Positions 1-7,700 of a DNA stretch of 64,000 bases are shown piece after piece; the first letter of the stretch is position 1, and each line of letters begins with the position of its first letter. Below the pieces are notes generated by a model. The model saw nothing but the letters and a program-made list of their open reading frames with translations. It did no database searches and was not told where the DNA came from. The DNA is from Bacteriovorax sp. BAL6_X. Lineage in GTDB: Bacteria; Bdellovibrionota; Bacteriovoracia; Bacteriovoracales; Bacteriovoracaceae. The DNA is taken from positions 558,001 to 622,000 of the forward strand of contig NZ_AUMC01000010.1 of NCBI RefSeq assembly GCF_000443995.1, in the 5' to 3' direction. Both the position numbers and the translations under genes were made by a program.

Positions 1-1
1 A

Positions 2-793
2 TTTCCTGCAACACCTCTTCCTGGAAGTTCATCATTTCAAAATACCGATGCCTTTGGTGGTGTGGTCGTTATGTCAAATATTGGTGCAGGACTCTACCTA
101 AGTGGGAAGAAATCAAAACTTTTAAAAGGTGCTAAAATTAATCGCCAAAAAGTTTTTGCAACTTCTCCAAGAGTAGGAATTTTACAAATTGGTGAAGGGC
201 TCTTTTTAAATAGTATTCTAATTAATGACGAAATAAACTCAGAAGCCAATAAGATTAAGCGCCTTGGAACTCTTTTTCATGAAGCTAGACATAGTGATGG
301 GAACTCTGAACATGTTGGCTTTAATCACCATACATGTCCCGAAGGACATACCTTGTATGGGTTTTCTGCCTGTGAGATGTATGGAAACGGTTCTTATCAA
401 CTAGAGGCCATCGCAACTAAGAACCTATTAGCAAACTGTTTAACTTGTAGTGTAGAAGATAAGACCAAACTAGAAGCATCAATTGCTGATGGCTTTGATC
501 GCGTGCTTACAGTCTCGCATCGTAAGAGTGAAGAGCAACTACTTCATGAGATGGAATCTTATAAGAAGGTTATCGACTTCTATATCGATTTTATGGTCTT
601 AAGCCCTTCACAAAATGAATTCTCTCAAAAAGAGCTCGATCGCTTTACGGCAATGTATGAAAAAGCAAAGAGTCAGCTTTTTGAGTTAAGAAATACACCT
701 GCTCCAAAGATGATGGATTCAACTCCTGAAGGAGACTTTAGTGAATCTAGTATCGAGGAATCTAATATGCTTATAGAGGCATCGGTTAAGTAA
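2..793 (+). CDS. 5'-truncated HEXXH putative metallopeptidase-like protein
   Basis: The reading frame is open from base 2, so the true start lies left of the window; 263 codons are visible. A zinc-metallopeptidase signature HEARH sits at 278-292, followed by a His/Cys-rich stretch (HVGFNHHTCPEGH) and then NGSYQLEAIATKN, where a Glu could be the third zinc ligand. This suggests a gluzincin-type fold, but I do not recognise the family. The C-terminal third is charged and probably helical. The stop overlaps the next ATG (TAATG), so the two genes are probably translationally coupled. Function is unknown; peptidase activity is inferred from the motif only. Confidence 0.6.
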   Translation, partial: FPATPLPGSSSFQNTDAFGGVVVMSNIGAGLYLSGKKSKLLKGAKINRQKVFATSPRVGILQIGEGLFLNSILINDEINSEANKIKRLGTLFHEARHSDGNSEHVGFNHHTCPEGHTLYGFSACEMYGNGSYQLEAIATKNLLANCLTCSVEDKTKLEASIADGFDRVLTVSHRKSEEQLLHEMESYKKVIDFYIDFMVLSPSQNEFSQKELDRFTAMYEKAKSQLFELRNTPAPKMMDSTPEGDFSESSIEESNMLIEASVK

Positions 794-1284
794 TGAAGGT
801 GCGAATACTCTTTTTAACATTAGCAACTATGGCGTTCTTGCTTTTACTGAACCATCCTGAAAGTCGAGAAGTATCGATGAGTAATGATAAAGTAAATCAA
901 AGTAAGAAGTTAAATTTTGAACATAGTGGAGACAATGATAAAACGATAGAAGAAGAATTTGACCGAGAGCTTAATATTTTACCAATTAATGAAGACCTTC
1001 AAAAATTAACTGCAGATGAAGTTCACCATACACCTGAGTTAATAAAAGAAGCCGGTGAGCTAATTGGGAAAATTCATGCAAGTGCCCAAGTCGATCATTC
1101 TAAAAGATCAGCAGCAATGAAGTTCTTTAAGAATTGTGCAGAAGATAGAGATGTTGTCCGTCCCATTCGTGCTGTTTGCTTAAAGAAAATATATAAGCTT
1201 ATGCCTGAATGGAGAATTGCTACGGCAATTTCACATGAATTAATACCAGAGAGTGTTTCAGCACTTGCATTTAAACTTCCTTAG
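793..1284 (+). CDS. Hypothetical membrane-anchored or secreted small protein
   Basis: A 163-residue protein starting at the ATG that overlaps the previous stop. The N-terminus (MKVRILFLTLATMAFLLLL) is a signal peptide or signal anchor, followed by an acidic, Lys-rich linker. The rest looks helical and has two Cys (near 115 and 130) that could pair outside the cytoplasm. I recognise no domain. Coupling to the upstream HEXXH gene suggests an accessory role in the same extracytoplasmic process, such as an anchor or regulator of the peptidase, but that is inference. Confidence 0.6.
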   Translation: MKVRILFLTLATMAFLLLLNHPESREVSMSNDKVNQSKKLNFEHSGDNDKTIEEEFDRELNILPINEDLQKLTADEVHHTPELIKEAGELIGKIHASAQVDHSKRSAAMKFFKNCAEDRDVVRPIRAVCLKKIYKLMPEWRIATAISHELIPESVSALAFKLP

Positions 1285-1562
1285 TTTTTGTTCATCGAAA
1301 GCGCTAGTTGTATTAAGTATTAAGGTTTTGCTTTCTTTGTTCTAGCAAAATCACAACCCTTCGTTATTGCACAGTATTTCCGTTGTTTGCTATTGGTGCG
1401 TTGATGAGCTATACTAGTTAAGTCGAGATTTTCTTTATGGCCAAGTAGCTAGCAATCACTGAAAATAAATATCTTTTTGACTATAGGATTTGTAATAATA
1501 AATGATCCTAGGTTATTTTCGCTATTAGCAACAGTTTGAATAATTAAATTTTAAAATATACT

Positions 1563-1578
1563 TACACAATCTTGTGTA
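1563..1578 (+). promoter_or_regulatory. Inverted repeat in RRM leader
   Basis: TACACAA-TC-TTGTGTA is a perfect 7-bp inverted repeat with a 2-base centre. It could be a DNA operator or the upper part of an RNA hairpin about 75 bases upstream of the RRM gene start. Confidence 0.4.
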
Positions 1579-1602
1579 GCTGAGGCAACAGTCTCTTAAT
1601 AT

Positions 1603-1630
1603 CCTTTACAAGTATTGATTATTGTAAAGG
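1603..1630 (+). promoter_or_regulatory. Leader hairpin just upstream of RRM ribosome site
   Basis: CCTTTACAA at 1603-1611 pairs perfectly with TTGTAAAGG at 1622-1630 around a 10-base loop. It ends 12 bases before the GGAGG (1643-1647) of the RRM gene. There is no U-run, so it is unlikely to be a terminator. A role in control of RRM translation or message stability, including autoregulation, is an inference. Confidence 0.5.
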
Positions 1631-1652
1631 CCGATTTACCTTGGAGGTAAAA

Positions 1653-1925
1653 ATGAAATCAAATATTTATGTAGGGAATTTATCATACGATATCGAAAAC
1701 TCTGACCTTGAAAAACTATTCGCTGAAGAAGGAAATGTTGTAGCGGTAAACGTTATAAGAGACCAAGACTCAGGTAGAGCTAGAGGTTTTGGTTTTGTTG
1801 AAATGGAAACGATTAGTGATGCTGAGAAAGCGATTAACAATCTTAACGATAAGAATTTTATGGGAAGATCGTTAATTGTGAATATGGCAAAAACATCTAA
1901 AAGAAAATCATACGATCGTTATTAG
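1653..1925 (+). CDS. RRM-domain RNA-binding protein
   Basis: A 90-residue protein that is essentially one RNA recognition motif. RNP2 is IYVGNL near residues 4-9 and RNP1 is RARGFGFVEM near residues 42-51, with aromatic residues in the places that stack on RNA bases. A basic tail (KTSKRKSYDRY) follows. This matches the short bacterial single-RRM proteins, often cold-induced in cyanobacteria. The ATG at 1653 is chosen over the in-frame TTG at 1641 because GGAGG at 1643-1647 has ideal spacing. Its structured leader suggests post-transcriptional control. The RNA targets are unknown. Confidence 0.9.
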   Translation: MKSNIYVGNLSYDIENSDLEKLFAEEGNVVAVNVIRDQDSGRARGFGFVEMETISDAEKAINNLNDKNFMGRSLIVNMAKTSKRKSYDRY

Positions 1926-1940
1926 TTTCTAAATAAATTG

Positions 1941-1959
1941 GGCGTCAATAATTGGCGCC
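1941..1959 (+). terminator. Hairpin between RRM gene and next gene
   Basis: GGCGTCAAT and ATTGGCGCC form a 9-base dyad with one G-U pair, followed by TTTACAATTTTT. It could be a weak terminator or attenuator that separates the RRM gene from the CarD-like gene 25 bases downstream. Confidence 0.45.
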
Positions 1960-1984
1960 TTTACAATTTTTCTAGGAGATAAAA

Positions 1985-2197
1985 ATGATTATTGATTTCG
2001 AAATGCATATTGAAAATAAAACAAAAGTATATTCTGACGAATTTGGAGTAGGGAGAGTAACTCATATATTTAAACTCTACGACGGCGTCTTTGACTATTT
2101 CGAAGTCCATTTCGAAAAAGATAATGTCAAAAAATACTTTCCTACTCGTGTAAGTGATAAAATGCGCATTCGCTCTAATACAATCTTTTTAACCTAG
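1985..2197 (+). CDS. Small CarD/Tudor-like protein (putative)
   Basis: A 70-residue protein with a good ribosome site (AGGAG, 7 bases before ATG). The order FGVGRVTHIF, a short loop, YFEVHFEK, then YFPTRV resembles the beta-rich RNA-polymerase-interaction domain of CarD/CdnL/TRCF proteins (pattern GxGxVxxI...YxxVxF...V.P). The DNA-binding C-terminal half of CarD is absent. It may bind RNA polymerase or be an unrelated small beta-barrel. It lies 60 bases after the RRM gene and could be partly co-transcribed with it. The assignment is tentative. Confidence 0.5.
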   Translation: MIIDFEMHIENKTKVYSDEFGVGRVTHIFKLYDGVFDYFEVHFEKDNVKKYFPTRVSDKMRIRSNTIFLT

Positions 2198-2210
2198 TGT
2201 TTGTTTCTGT

Positions 2211-3944
2211 TTAAAAGGCTTCTTTCACAAATTTCTTGAAGACCTCTTGGTGCTTTTTAAGATCGAAGTCGGCAGCAACAGAAACACGAACGATATAGTC
2301 TTTGTCGCTCTCTTTCGTTGTTCCTTGAGTTGATGTCGCTGGAACTGTCCAGTAACAACCTTTTAGTTGGCCATAGCTTACACAGTGCTTGCTCTCTTCT
2401 GGAATAGCATTAATCATCATGCGAATGAGCTTATGATTAAGTTCACGCTTTTGTTCTTCGTTAGAAGCTGGAAGATCCAGAGAGAATACTGAAGGAGTAA
2501 AAGTCGCTTCTGCTAATTCATGTGAAACAAAGTTGATCTTGGCCTTTGGAAGTTGCTCTTGAATATAATCAACGAACCCACGTGTGTTTGCATAGGCTTT
2601 AGCAATTCTTTCGTTCATTGTTGGCATTTCACGAGTAAGAATTTGCAGTTGTAGATTAGTTGCTTCGTTATCACAAAGCTTTAGGTGATTTTCAACAAAA
2701 CTCATATATTCAGCGGCACTATCACTTGCAACAGCATAACCTGCTGTACAAAGACCTCCACTTGGAAATTTTGATCCACTTACATAAGAAATAACCTTAA
2801 CGTCATTAAGGTAGCCGTGATCGCCAAAGAATTTTACATTTGGGCAAAATGTTTGATCGAGGTTAAAAACTGCACCAACAGCTGTTGCACCATCATTTGT
2901 AAATCTTGGCTTTTTAAGTGTTTCACGAAGTTTAATTAAGTCTGGAATTTCAACGCGCGGGTTAGTTGGAATCTCTCCAATAATATATGGAACTGCATCC
3001 GCATGAGCAACGTCTGTTAGAATACGCTCGAGCTCAGTTACCATATCCTTACCACTATCAACCGGAAGGTCAATAATCTCAACGTTATCAATACAGGCCG
3101 CTACACGTCTGGCCTGGTCATTTGTTCCACCGTAACAATTTGGAGGAACGATAAACTTAATATCTTTTCCTGGGTGGTTTTTATTTGCAAAGTGAATTTG
3201 TCCCATCATGATTGCATATTGAGCAGAAAGGCCACAATTACTAAAAGCTACTTGAGTTTTAGAGTTTGTAATTTCTTGAATTGTTCTTGTCAGCTCTGTT
3301 GTATCAACAGCGTTCATACCTTTTGTACTTTCCCCAAGCATCGCCTTAATAACAGTAAGACAGTTTTGAGGAGTCATGGCAATTGATTCACGACGTCTCA
3401 CGTGCTGAATTTCTTTAATATAAGCAGTATTGTTATCATTTACAATGATAACACTTCCAAGATTCGGATAGCGAGCAACATTGATATCAGCTTTTTCACT
3501 GCCGTCTATAACAATCGTTATTCCATCGAAGTCTTTATCTATTTCTTGATTTTGAATAAAGTCATATTGATAAACTGATTGAATTAATTCCGAAAGAGGT
3601 GTTTCGCAAACAATCTGTGTGCGAATACCAAGAAATTTATTTGCACGAAGAACCGCAAGGATTGGCATCATATCAGAAGAAAATGAAATAACACTCTCTG
3701 GATTAAGATCTGCTTCTTTTGCAATGGCCCACTCGAGAACACATGAAAGAGGGTGACCGAGACGAATATAGTCATATGCAGTAGGAAGCTCTTCGAGCTC
3801 AACACCTGTTTCTAATTTTTGAAGAAACTCAACTTTCGCTAGAGACTCATTGTAGATATCAAGTCTATGCGTCGTTAAACGAAGCCAGTCTGTTGGCATA
3901 TTGTTTACGATTTGCGTTAATGTTTCTTTAAGATTTGCGTTCAT
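2211..3944 (-). CDS. PLP-dependent Cys/Met-metabolism-like enzyme
   Basis: A 577-residue protein on the start chosen here. The C-terminal part has the fold-type I PLP layout: a glycine-rich stretch, FTNDGATAVGAVF where the cofactor-binding Asp is expected, and SGSKFPSGGL, where the Lys is the likely Schiff-base residue. Later segments resemble cystathionine gamma-synthase relatives. It is longer than usual bacterial members (about 380-430 residues) and carries about 200 extra N-terminal residues, as do fungal gamma-synthase-type proteins. The ATG at 3944 has GGAG six bases upstream; the longer frame from 4058 has no ribosome site. The substrate cannot be read from the sequence. Confidence 0.6.
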   Translation of the reverse strand: MNANLKETLTQIVNNMPTDWLRLTTHRLDIYNESLAKVEFLQKLETGVELEELPTAYDYIRLGHPLSCVLEWAIAKEADLNPESVISFSSDMMPILAVLRANKFLGIRTQIVCETPLSELIQSVYQYDFIQNQEIDKDFDGITIVIDGSEKADINVARYPNLGSVIIVNDNNTAYIKEIQHVRRRESIAMTPQNCLTVIKAMLGESTKGMNAVDTTELTRTIQEITNSKTQVAFSNCGLSAQYAIMMGQIHFANKNHPGKDIKFIVPPNCYGGTNDQARRVAACIDNVEIIDLPVDSGKDMVTELERILTDVAHADAVPYIIGEIPTNPRVEIPDLIKLRETLKKPRFTNDGATAVGAVFNLDQTFCPNVKFFGDHGYLNDVKVISYVSGSKFPSGGLCTAGYAVASDSAAEYMSFVENHLKLCDNEATNLQLQILTREMPTMNERIAKAYANTRGFVDYIQEQLPKAKINFVSHELAEATFTPSVFSLDLPASNEEQKRELNHKLIRMMINAIPEESKHCVSYGQLKGCYWTVPATSTQGTTKESDKDYIVRVSVAADFDLKKHQEVFKKFVKEAF

Positions 3945-4096
3945 GAGGAACTCCGTAATTGATTCAATATTTGGTGAGATTCTACGATATAAAATATCAG
4001 ATGTCGGCCTTTGGAAGGAGATTTTTTTTGAACTGGATGTTAAAATTATTCTTATCATGACACTGTGAGAAATAGTATTTAGTTATAAGGTATTAA

Positions 4097-4717
4097 GTGT
4101 TTAAAAAAGATTTATTAGACAAGATCAGGTCATATTATGACCATGATGATCCTAGTCACGACTGGTCACATGTTATTAGAGTTACACAACTGTGTGAGAA
4201 GCTCTCTCAAGGATATGAAGTAAACTTGAGAGTCTTAATTGCTTCAGCGTACTTACACGATATTATCAATATTCCTAAAAATAGTGAGCACCGTAGTAAG
4301 GCCAGCACTCTTGCTGCACAAAAGGCCAAGTCCCTACTTGTTGAAAGTGATTATGCTGACAATGAAATTGAGCATATCGCACAAATTATCTTAGAACATT
4401 CATATAGTGCTAACTTAAAGGCCAGCTCGATTGAATCAGAGATCTTACAAGATGCTGATAAGCTCGATGCAATGGGTGCCATTGGCGTGATGAGATGGGC
4501 CAGCTGTGGAACTAAAATGAAGTCAAAGTACTATCATTTGGAAGATCCTTGGGCGAAAGATCGCTCTTTAGATGACAAGAGCTATTCTTTGGATCACTTT
4601 GAAAGAAAGTTATTAAAACTAAATGATCGTCTTAATACTGAAGCTGGAAAAGAAGAGGGGAGGCGAAGACTTGATTTTTTTCATAGTTTTTTAACTCAAC
4701 TTAAAACTGAAATATAA
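4097..4717 (+). CDS. HD-domain metal-dependent phosphohydrolase
   Basis: A 206-residue HD-superfamily protein beginning at GTG with AAGG upstream. Metal-binding residues are visible: H25 in HDWSHVIRV, the paired H54-D55 in YLHDIIN, a further His in ILEHSYS near residue 94, and DADKLDAMGAIG near 118-129. This pattern matches the YedJ-like group of small stand-alone HD phosphohydrolases, cytoplasmic enzymes acting on nucleotides or other phosphoesters. It is divergent from the PLP enzyme and tail-to-tail with the TetR gene. The substrate is unknown. Confidence 0.85.
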   Translation: MFKKDLLDKIRSYYDHDDPSHDWSHVIRVTQLCEKLSQGYEVNLRVLIASAYLHDIINIPKNSEHRSKASTLAAQKAKSLLVESDYADNEIEHIAQIILEHSYSANLKASSIESEILQDADKLDAMGAIGVMRWASCGTKMKSKYYHLEDPWAKDRSLDDKSYSLDHFERKLLKLNDRLNTEAGKEEGRRRLDFFHSFLTQLKTEI

Positions 4718-5248
4718 TTAGATTATATCTTTAAGTATCTTATCAATTTCTTTTTCAGAAAATTCTGCACAATTATCAATGATAAGAAACGAAACGCCGT
4801 GGATACAGGCCAATACTTTCTTTAATCTTGTCTTTGAATCAATTAATTCTGACAGATATGCATAAAGTTGATCTGTTATTTTTTCAACTTCTTGAAACTC
4901 ATCCATTGTACAAATTTTCTTAAAGTAAATGGCCCTAAAGTGTCCCTCGTTTTCTTTGGCAAATTTTATATAAGCTTTACAAAATTTTAAAAGACTAGGG
5001 GACTTTGAGTTTGAAATAATATCGAATTCTTCTTTAATTAGACTCACTCCTTGTAGAGCAAGTTTAACTGCAATCTCATTTCTTGATTTAAAGTGTTTGT
5101 AAATTGCAGCGGGTGAAACTTTACAGGCATTACTAATATCTCTTATTGAAAAATCGACACTTCCGTTCTCTGCAATGATTTGACTTGCATTTAATAGGAT
5201 CGATTCTTTTAGAGCGCCATGATGATAAGTATCCGATTTTTTTCTCAT
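4718..5248 (-). CDS. TetR-family transcriptional repressor
   Basis: A 176-residue protein with a TetR N-terminal helix-turn-helix near residues 27-48 (ISNACKVSPAAIYKHFKSRNEI), including the conserved YxHF element. The C-terminal helical part is a variable ligand-binding domain. It is divergent from a flavodoxin-fold oxidoreductase, and the intervening DNA carries two identical 18-bp sites (5279-5296 and 5304-5321). The simplest reading is that it represses both itself and the reductase until a small electrophile or quinone-like ligand binds. The ligand is inferred from the partner, not visible in the sequence. Confidence 0.88.
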   Translation of the reverse strand: MRKKSDTYHHGALKESILLNASQIIAENGSVDFSIRDISNACKVSPAAIYKHFKSRNEIAVKLALQGVSLIKEEFDIISNSKSPSLLKFCKAYIKFAKENEGHFRAIYFKKICTMDEFQEVEKITDQLYAYLSELIDSKTRLKKVLACIHGVSFLIIDNCAEFSEKEIDKILKDII

Positions 5249-5278
5249 TTCATCATTTTGCCTTCTTTAGTCTTGAAA

Positions 5279-5321
5279 GTAAACAAGTGTTAACTTATAT
5301 TATGTAAACAAGTGTTAACTT
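5279..5321. promoter_or_regulatory. Tandem operators for the TetR regulator
   Basis: The 18-mer GTAAACAAGTGTTAACTT occurs twice, at 5279-5296 and 5304-5321, 25 bp apart start to start. Each copy is an imperfect palindrome, GTAAACA-AG-TGTTAAC with one mismatch between arms, typical of a TetR dimer site. The second copy ends just before the ribosome site (GAGGAG) of the oxidoreductase gene, so bound protein would block its expression. Confidence 0.75.
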
Positions 5322-5331
5322 TGAGGAGCGT

Positions 5332-5898
5332 ATGAAAAATATTTTAGTCATCCAAGGTCATTCTGATCCAACATCTCTTACACACTCTCTTGCCAAATCT
5401 TATCTTGAGGCACAGGAGGCGAAGGGAAACCATGTGAGCTTCGTTGATTTATCTGAAATAGAGTTCAATCCTATTTTAGAAAAAGGCTATAAAGAAATCA
5501 TTCCTCTCGAAGAAGTTCTTCTTTCAGCACAAGCTTCTTTAAAAGAGGCCAATCATATTGCAATCTTCTATCCAACTTGGTGGGGAAGTCTTCCTGCTAA
5601 ACTAAAAGGTTTCTTTGATCGCGTATTCTTGCCTGGATTTGCCTTTAAGTTTGAGCAAGGCCAAAGTTTTCAAACCAAACTTCTAAAAGGAAAAACAGCA
5701 ACCATTGTCACGACAATGGATACGCCACCGTTTTTCTATAAGTATGTACAAGGTAACTTGGGACCAAAACTACTTAAAAGCTTAATTCTTGGCTTTTCAG
5801 GAATTAAAACGAAGCAAACGATTTTGGTTGGACCCGTACGCAATTTCAATGATCACAAGACAAGGTCTTGGATAGAGAAAATGAAGTATATTGATTAA
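5332..5898 (+). CDS. Flavodoxin-fold NAD(P)H-dependent oxidoreductase
   Basis: A 188-residue protein of the Flavodoxin_2 family (NQO/MdaB/KefF-like). The N-terminus ILVIQGHSDPTSLTHSLA is the FMN phosphate-binding strand and loop, and FYPTWWGSLPAKLKGFFDRVF is the family's conserved flavin-site motif with the following helix. Such enzymes reduce quinones, azo compounds or similar electrophiles by two electrons with NAD(P)H. GAGGAG precedes the ATG. Control by the divergent TetR protein is likely. It ends 14 bases before the inverted-repeat element at 5913. Confidence 0.88.
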   Translation: MKNILVIQGHSDPTSLTHSLAKSYLEAQEAKGNHVSFVDLSEIEFNPILEKGYKEIIPLEEVLLSAQASLKEANHIAIFYPTWWGSLPAKLKGFFDRVFLPGFAFKFEQGQSFQTKLLKGKTATIVTTMDTPPFFYKYVQGNLGPKLLKSLILGFSGIKTKQTILVGPVRNFNDHKTRSWIEKMKYID

Positions 5899-5912
5899 AT
5901 CCTAAAAGTAAA

Positions 5913-6116
5913 AGGGGCGCGGGTACCATTCGAGATTACGGGAACTTGTAATTGATTTACTCACTTTATTTAGTGAAAATAGAGCTAGATATGTCATAAA
6001 TAAGGCTATCGTGAGTATAGAACACCTAGATTATCTTAGTTCTGATAGATACTTGAGATGAACTGAGTTTGAATCACACGTAAGTATTTATAATCTCGAT
6101 TGGTACCCGCGCCCCT
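5913..6116. mobile_element. 204-bp element with 26-bp terminal inverted repeats (MITE-like candidate)
   Basis: The left arm (5913-5938, starting AGGGGCGCGGGTACCA) and right arm (6091-6116) are inverted repeats matching at 25 of 26 bases. They are unusually GC-rich for this region. The 152-bp interior has no ORF and holds smaller stems (CACT...AGTG near 5963-5976; AGAAC...GTTCT near 6019-6043). The right arm supplies the last two bases of the stop codon of the convergent YeiH-type gene. No clear target duplication is visible. A non-autonomous transposable element is the favoured reading; a structured RNA or bidirectional terminator is possible. Confidence 0.5.
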
Positions 6117-7074
6117 AAGAGATAATATTAGACATGATCAAAGTAAGTGTTGTTACGGCAGTAAAACACCAAAGAAGCACTCCTTGAAGCATTGGCTTAA
6201 TCCCTGCTTCTTTAATATGTTCTAAAGTTATACTAGAGCCAATATAGAAAAGAGTTAATACCATAAGTTTTTTAGCTCCAGCGTAAACCATCATTCCAGT
6301 AGACTTTAACTCAGGAATAAAAGTAACGAGGGCCGCGGCCGTGATGAAGCCTAGGATAAACCAAGGCTTCTTTGTTTTTGTTGTTGTAACAGCGTTTTGT
6401 TTCTTAAGTTGCACGGCAGTTGTAAAGCTAAAGATAAGAGCTAGTGGAATAATCCAAAGAGCACGAACTAGCTTAACAATTGTTCCAACCTCAAGCGCTT
6501 TTGGGCCGTAACTTAAGGCAGCTCCAACAACGGAACTTGTATCATGAATGGCCAAGGCCGACCAAAGTCCAAATGAAGTTTGGTCGATATTTAATAAGTG
6601 GCCAATCCATGGGAAGACGAATAGGGCAATTGCATTTAGTGTAAAAACAACGGCCAAAGATACTGTCACTTCATGATTCTTTGCTTTGATGACTGGAGCG
6701 ACGGCAGCGATTGCACTTCCACCACAAATGGCAGTTCCAGAACTAATTAAAAGAGTAGTGTTAAGAGGAGTTTTAAAAAGCTTTCCTAAAACACTACCGA
6801 CAGCAAAGACCGCTAAGATACTAAGCGCAGTAAAACCAATTGATTGCATCCCAACCTTTGTTACTACATTTAAGTCCATTCCTGCACCTAGGCCAACAAC
6901 TGCAAGGGCAAGTAACTTCTTTACTGCTTTGGTTGTCCAATCCTGAAATGGATTTCCTATAAATAATGAAAATAAGATGCCTGCAAAAAGAGCAATGGCC
7001 GAAGAGGCCCATGGACTTAAGCAAAGGATTGAGAGAATAATGAATAGAAATTTCTTTACGCTTTGATTTTTCAT
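6115..7074 (-). CDS. YeiH/UPF0324 family membrane transporter
   Basis: A 319-residue hydrophobic protein with about nine to ten membrane segments. The hallmark SSGTAICGGSAIAAVAPVI (near residues 112-130) identifies the YeiH/UPF0324 family (Cons_hypoth698), proposed to export sulfite/sulfate-type anions. A second conserved segment, AIHDTSSVVGAALSYG, is present. It is somewhat shorter than E. coli YeiH (about 349 residues), and its stop codon is completed by the inverted-repeat element at 5913-6116, so its C-terminus may have been altered by insertion. It is divergent from the GrpB gene over a 45-bp gap. Confidence 0.88.
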   Translation of the reverse strand: MKNQSVKKFLFIILSILCLSPWASSAIALFAGILFSLFIGNPFQDWTTKAVKKLLALAVVGLGAGMDLNVVTKVGMQSIGFTALSILAVFAVGSVLGKLFKTPLNTTLLISSGTAICGGSAIAAVAPVIKAKNHEVTVSLAVVFTLNAIALFVFPWIGHLLNIDQTSFGLWSALAIHDTSSVVGAALSYGPKALEVGTIVKLVRALWIIPLALIFSFTTAVQLKKQNAVTTTKTKKPWFILGFITAAALVTFIPELKSTGMMVYAGAKKLMVLTLFYIGSSITLEHIKEAGIKPMLQGVLLWCFTAVTTLTLIMSNIIS

Positions 7075-7119
7075 AACTTTAGTATCGCACTCTTTTTATG
7101 AATATGCTAAGTTGGCCAC

Positions 7120-7623
7120 ATGGAAAACAAAATAGAGTTAGTAGAATATAATGATTTTTGGTTAAAGGTTTTTGCAAAGGAGAGTCAGACTCTGGCAAAG
7201 CTTTTGAGAAATAATTTAATGGGTTGTGAGCATATAGGCTCAACTGCCATGCCAAAAGTTGTGGCCCGTCCAACTCTTGATATTCTATGTGTTGTCCATA
7301 CTCTCGATGGCATTGAAATGTTTAGAAATGAATTCAAGGCCCAAGGTTTTTCATTAATTTCAAATGATTCAAAACATTTCTTATTTGAACGTAAGTCTCC
7401 TGAGGGGGATAGAGCTCTTACAAGTGTTCGTATTCTTAAGAAAGGTGATATCGAGATCAGCGATATTCTAGACTTTAGAGATTACCTAAACGCTGAGCCT
7501 ATGATTGCGACAGAGTATAAGAATGCCAAATTGAATCTCATACAAAATCACTCAAATGATATTGGTCTTTATGAAGAAATGAAGAGCAGATTTATTGAGG
7601 CGGTACTTTCTAAAATTAGCTAG
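7120..7623 (+). CDS. GrpB/UPF0157 family protein
   Basis: A 167-residue protein with the family signature HIGSTAMPKVVARPTLDILCVV (near residues 39-60; usual form HIGSTSVPGLxAKPxIDI). The GrpB/UPF0157 family has a nucleotidyltransferase-like fold, and the GST and DI residues match the catalytic positions. It is probably cytoplasmic. Its substrate is unknown. It starts 45 bp from the divergent YeiH-type gene and ends just before the M23 lipoprotein gene. Length is normal for the family. Confidence 0.88.
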   Translation: MENKIELVEYNDFWLKVFAKESQTLAKLLRNNLMGCEHIGSTAMPKVVARPTLDILCVVHTLDGIEMFRNEFKAQGFSLISNDSKHFLFERKSPEGDRALTSVRILKKGDIEISDILDFRDYLNAEPMIATEYKNAKLNLIQNHSNDIGLYEEMKSRFIEAVLSKIS

Positions 7624-7700
7624 TTCTTATTTAGCTTTCGTTAAGAGTTCGTTAAGAAATTTTGGTATATTCCGATAAGTTTGCTATGCTTATTGGTAAG

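Larger units (their letters stand above)
1285..1652. other. Long intergenic region and leader of the RRM gene
   Basis: This is the only non-coding stretch clearly over 300 bases. I see no convincing ORF. It holds a weak hairpin (TTTTGC 1326-1331 with GCAAAA 1345-1350) that may end the upstream pair, and a TATACT-like -10 near 1408. Close to the RRM gene are two strong inverted repeats (1563-1578 and 1603-1630) and an ideal ribosome site. The second half is probably the 5' leader of the RRM gene. Confidence 0.5.

Noticed and set aside
3174-3386. Plus-strand open frame inside the PLP enzyme gene
   Set aside because: It is antisense to a well-supported gene, has no ribosome site and reads as low-information sequence; a shadow of the minus-strand coding pattern.
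6686-6946. Plus-strand open frame opposite the YeiH-type gene
   Set aside because: Complement of hydrophobic coding sequence; Ala/Pro-rich product without ribosome site.
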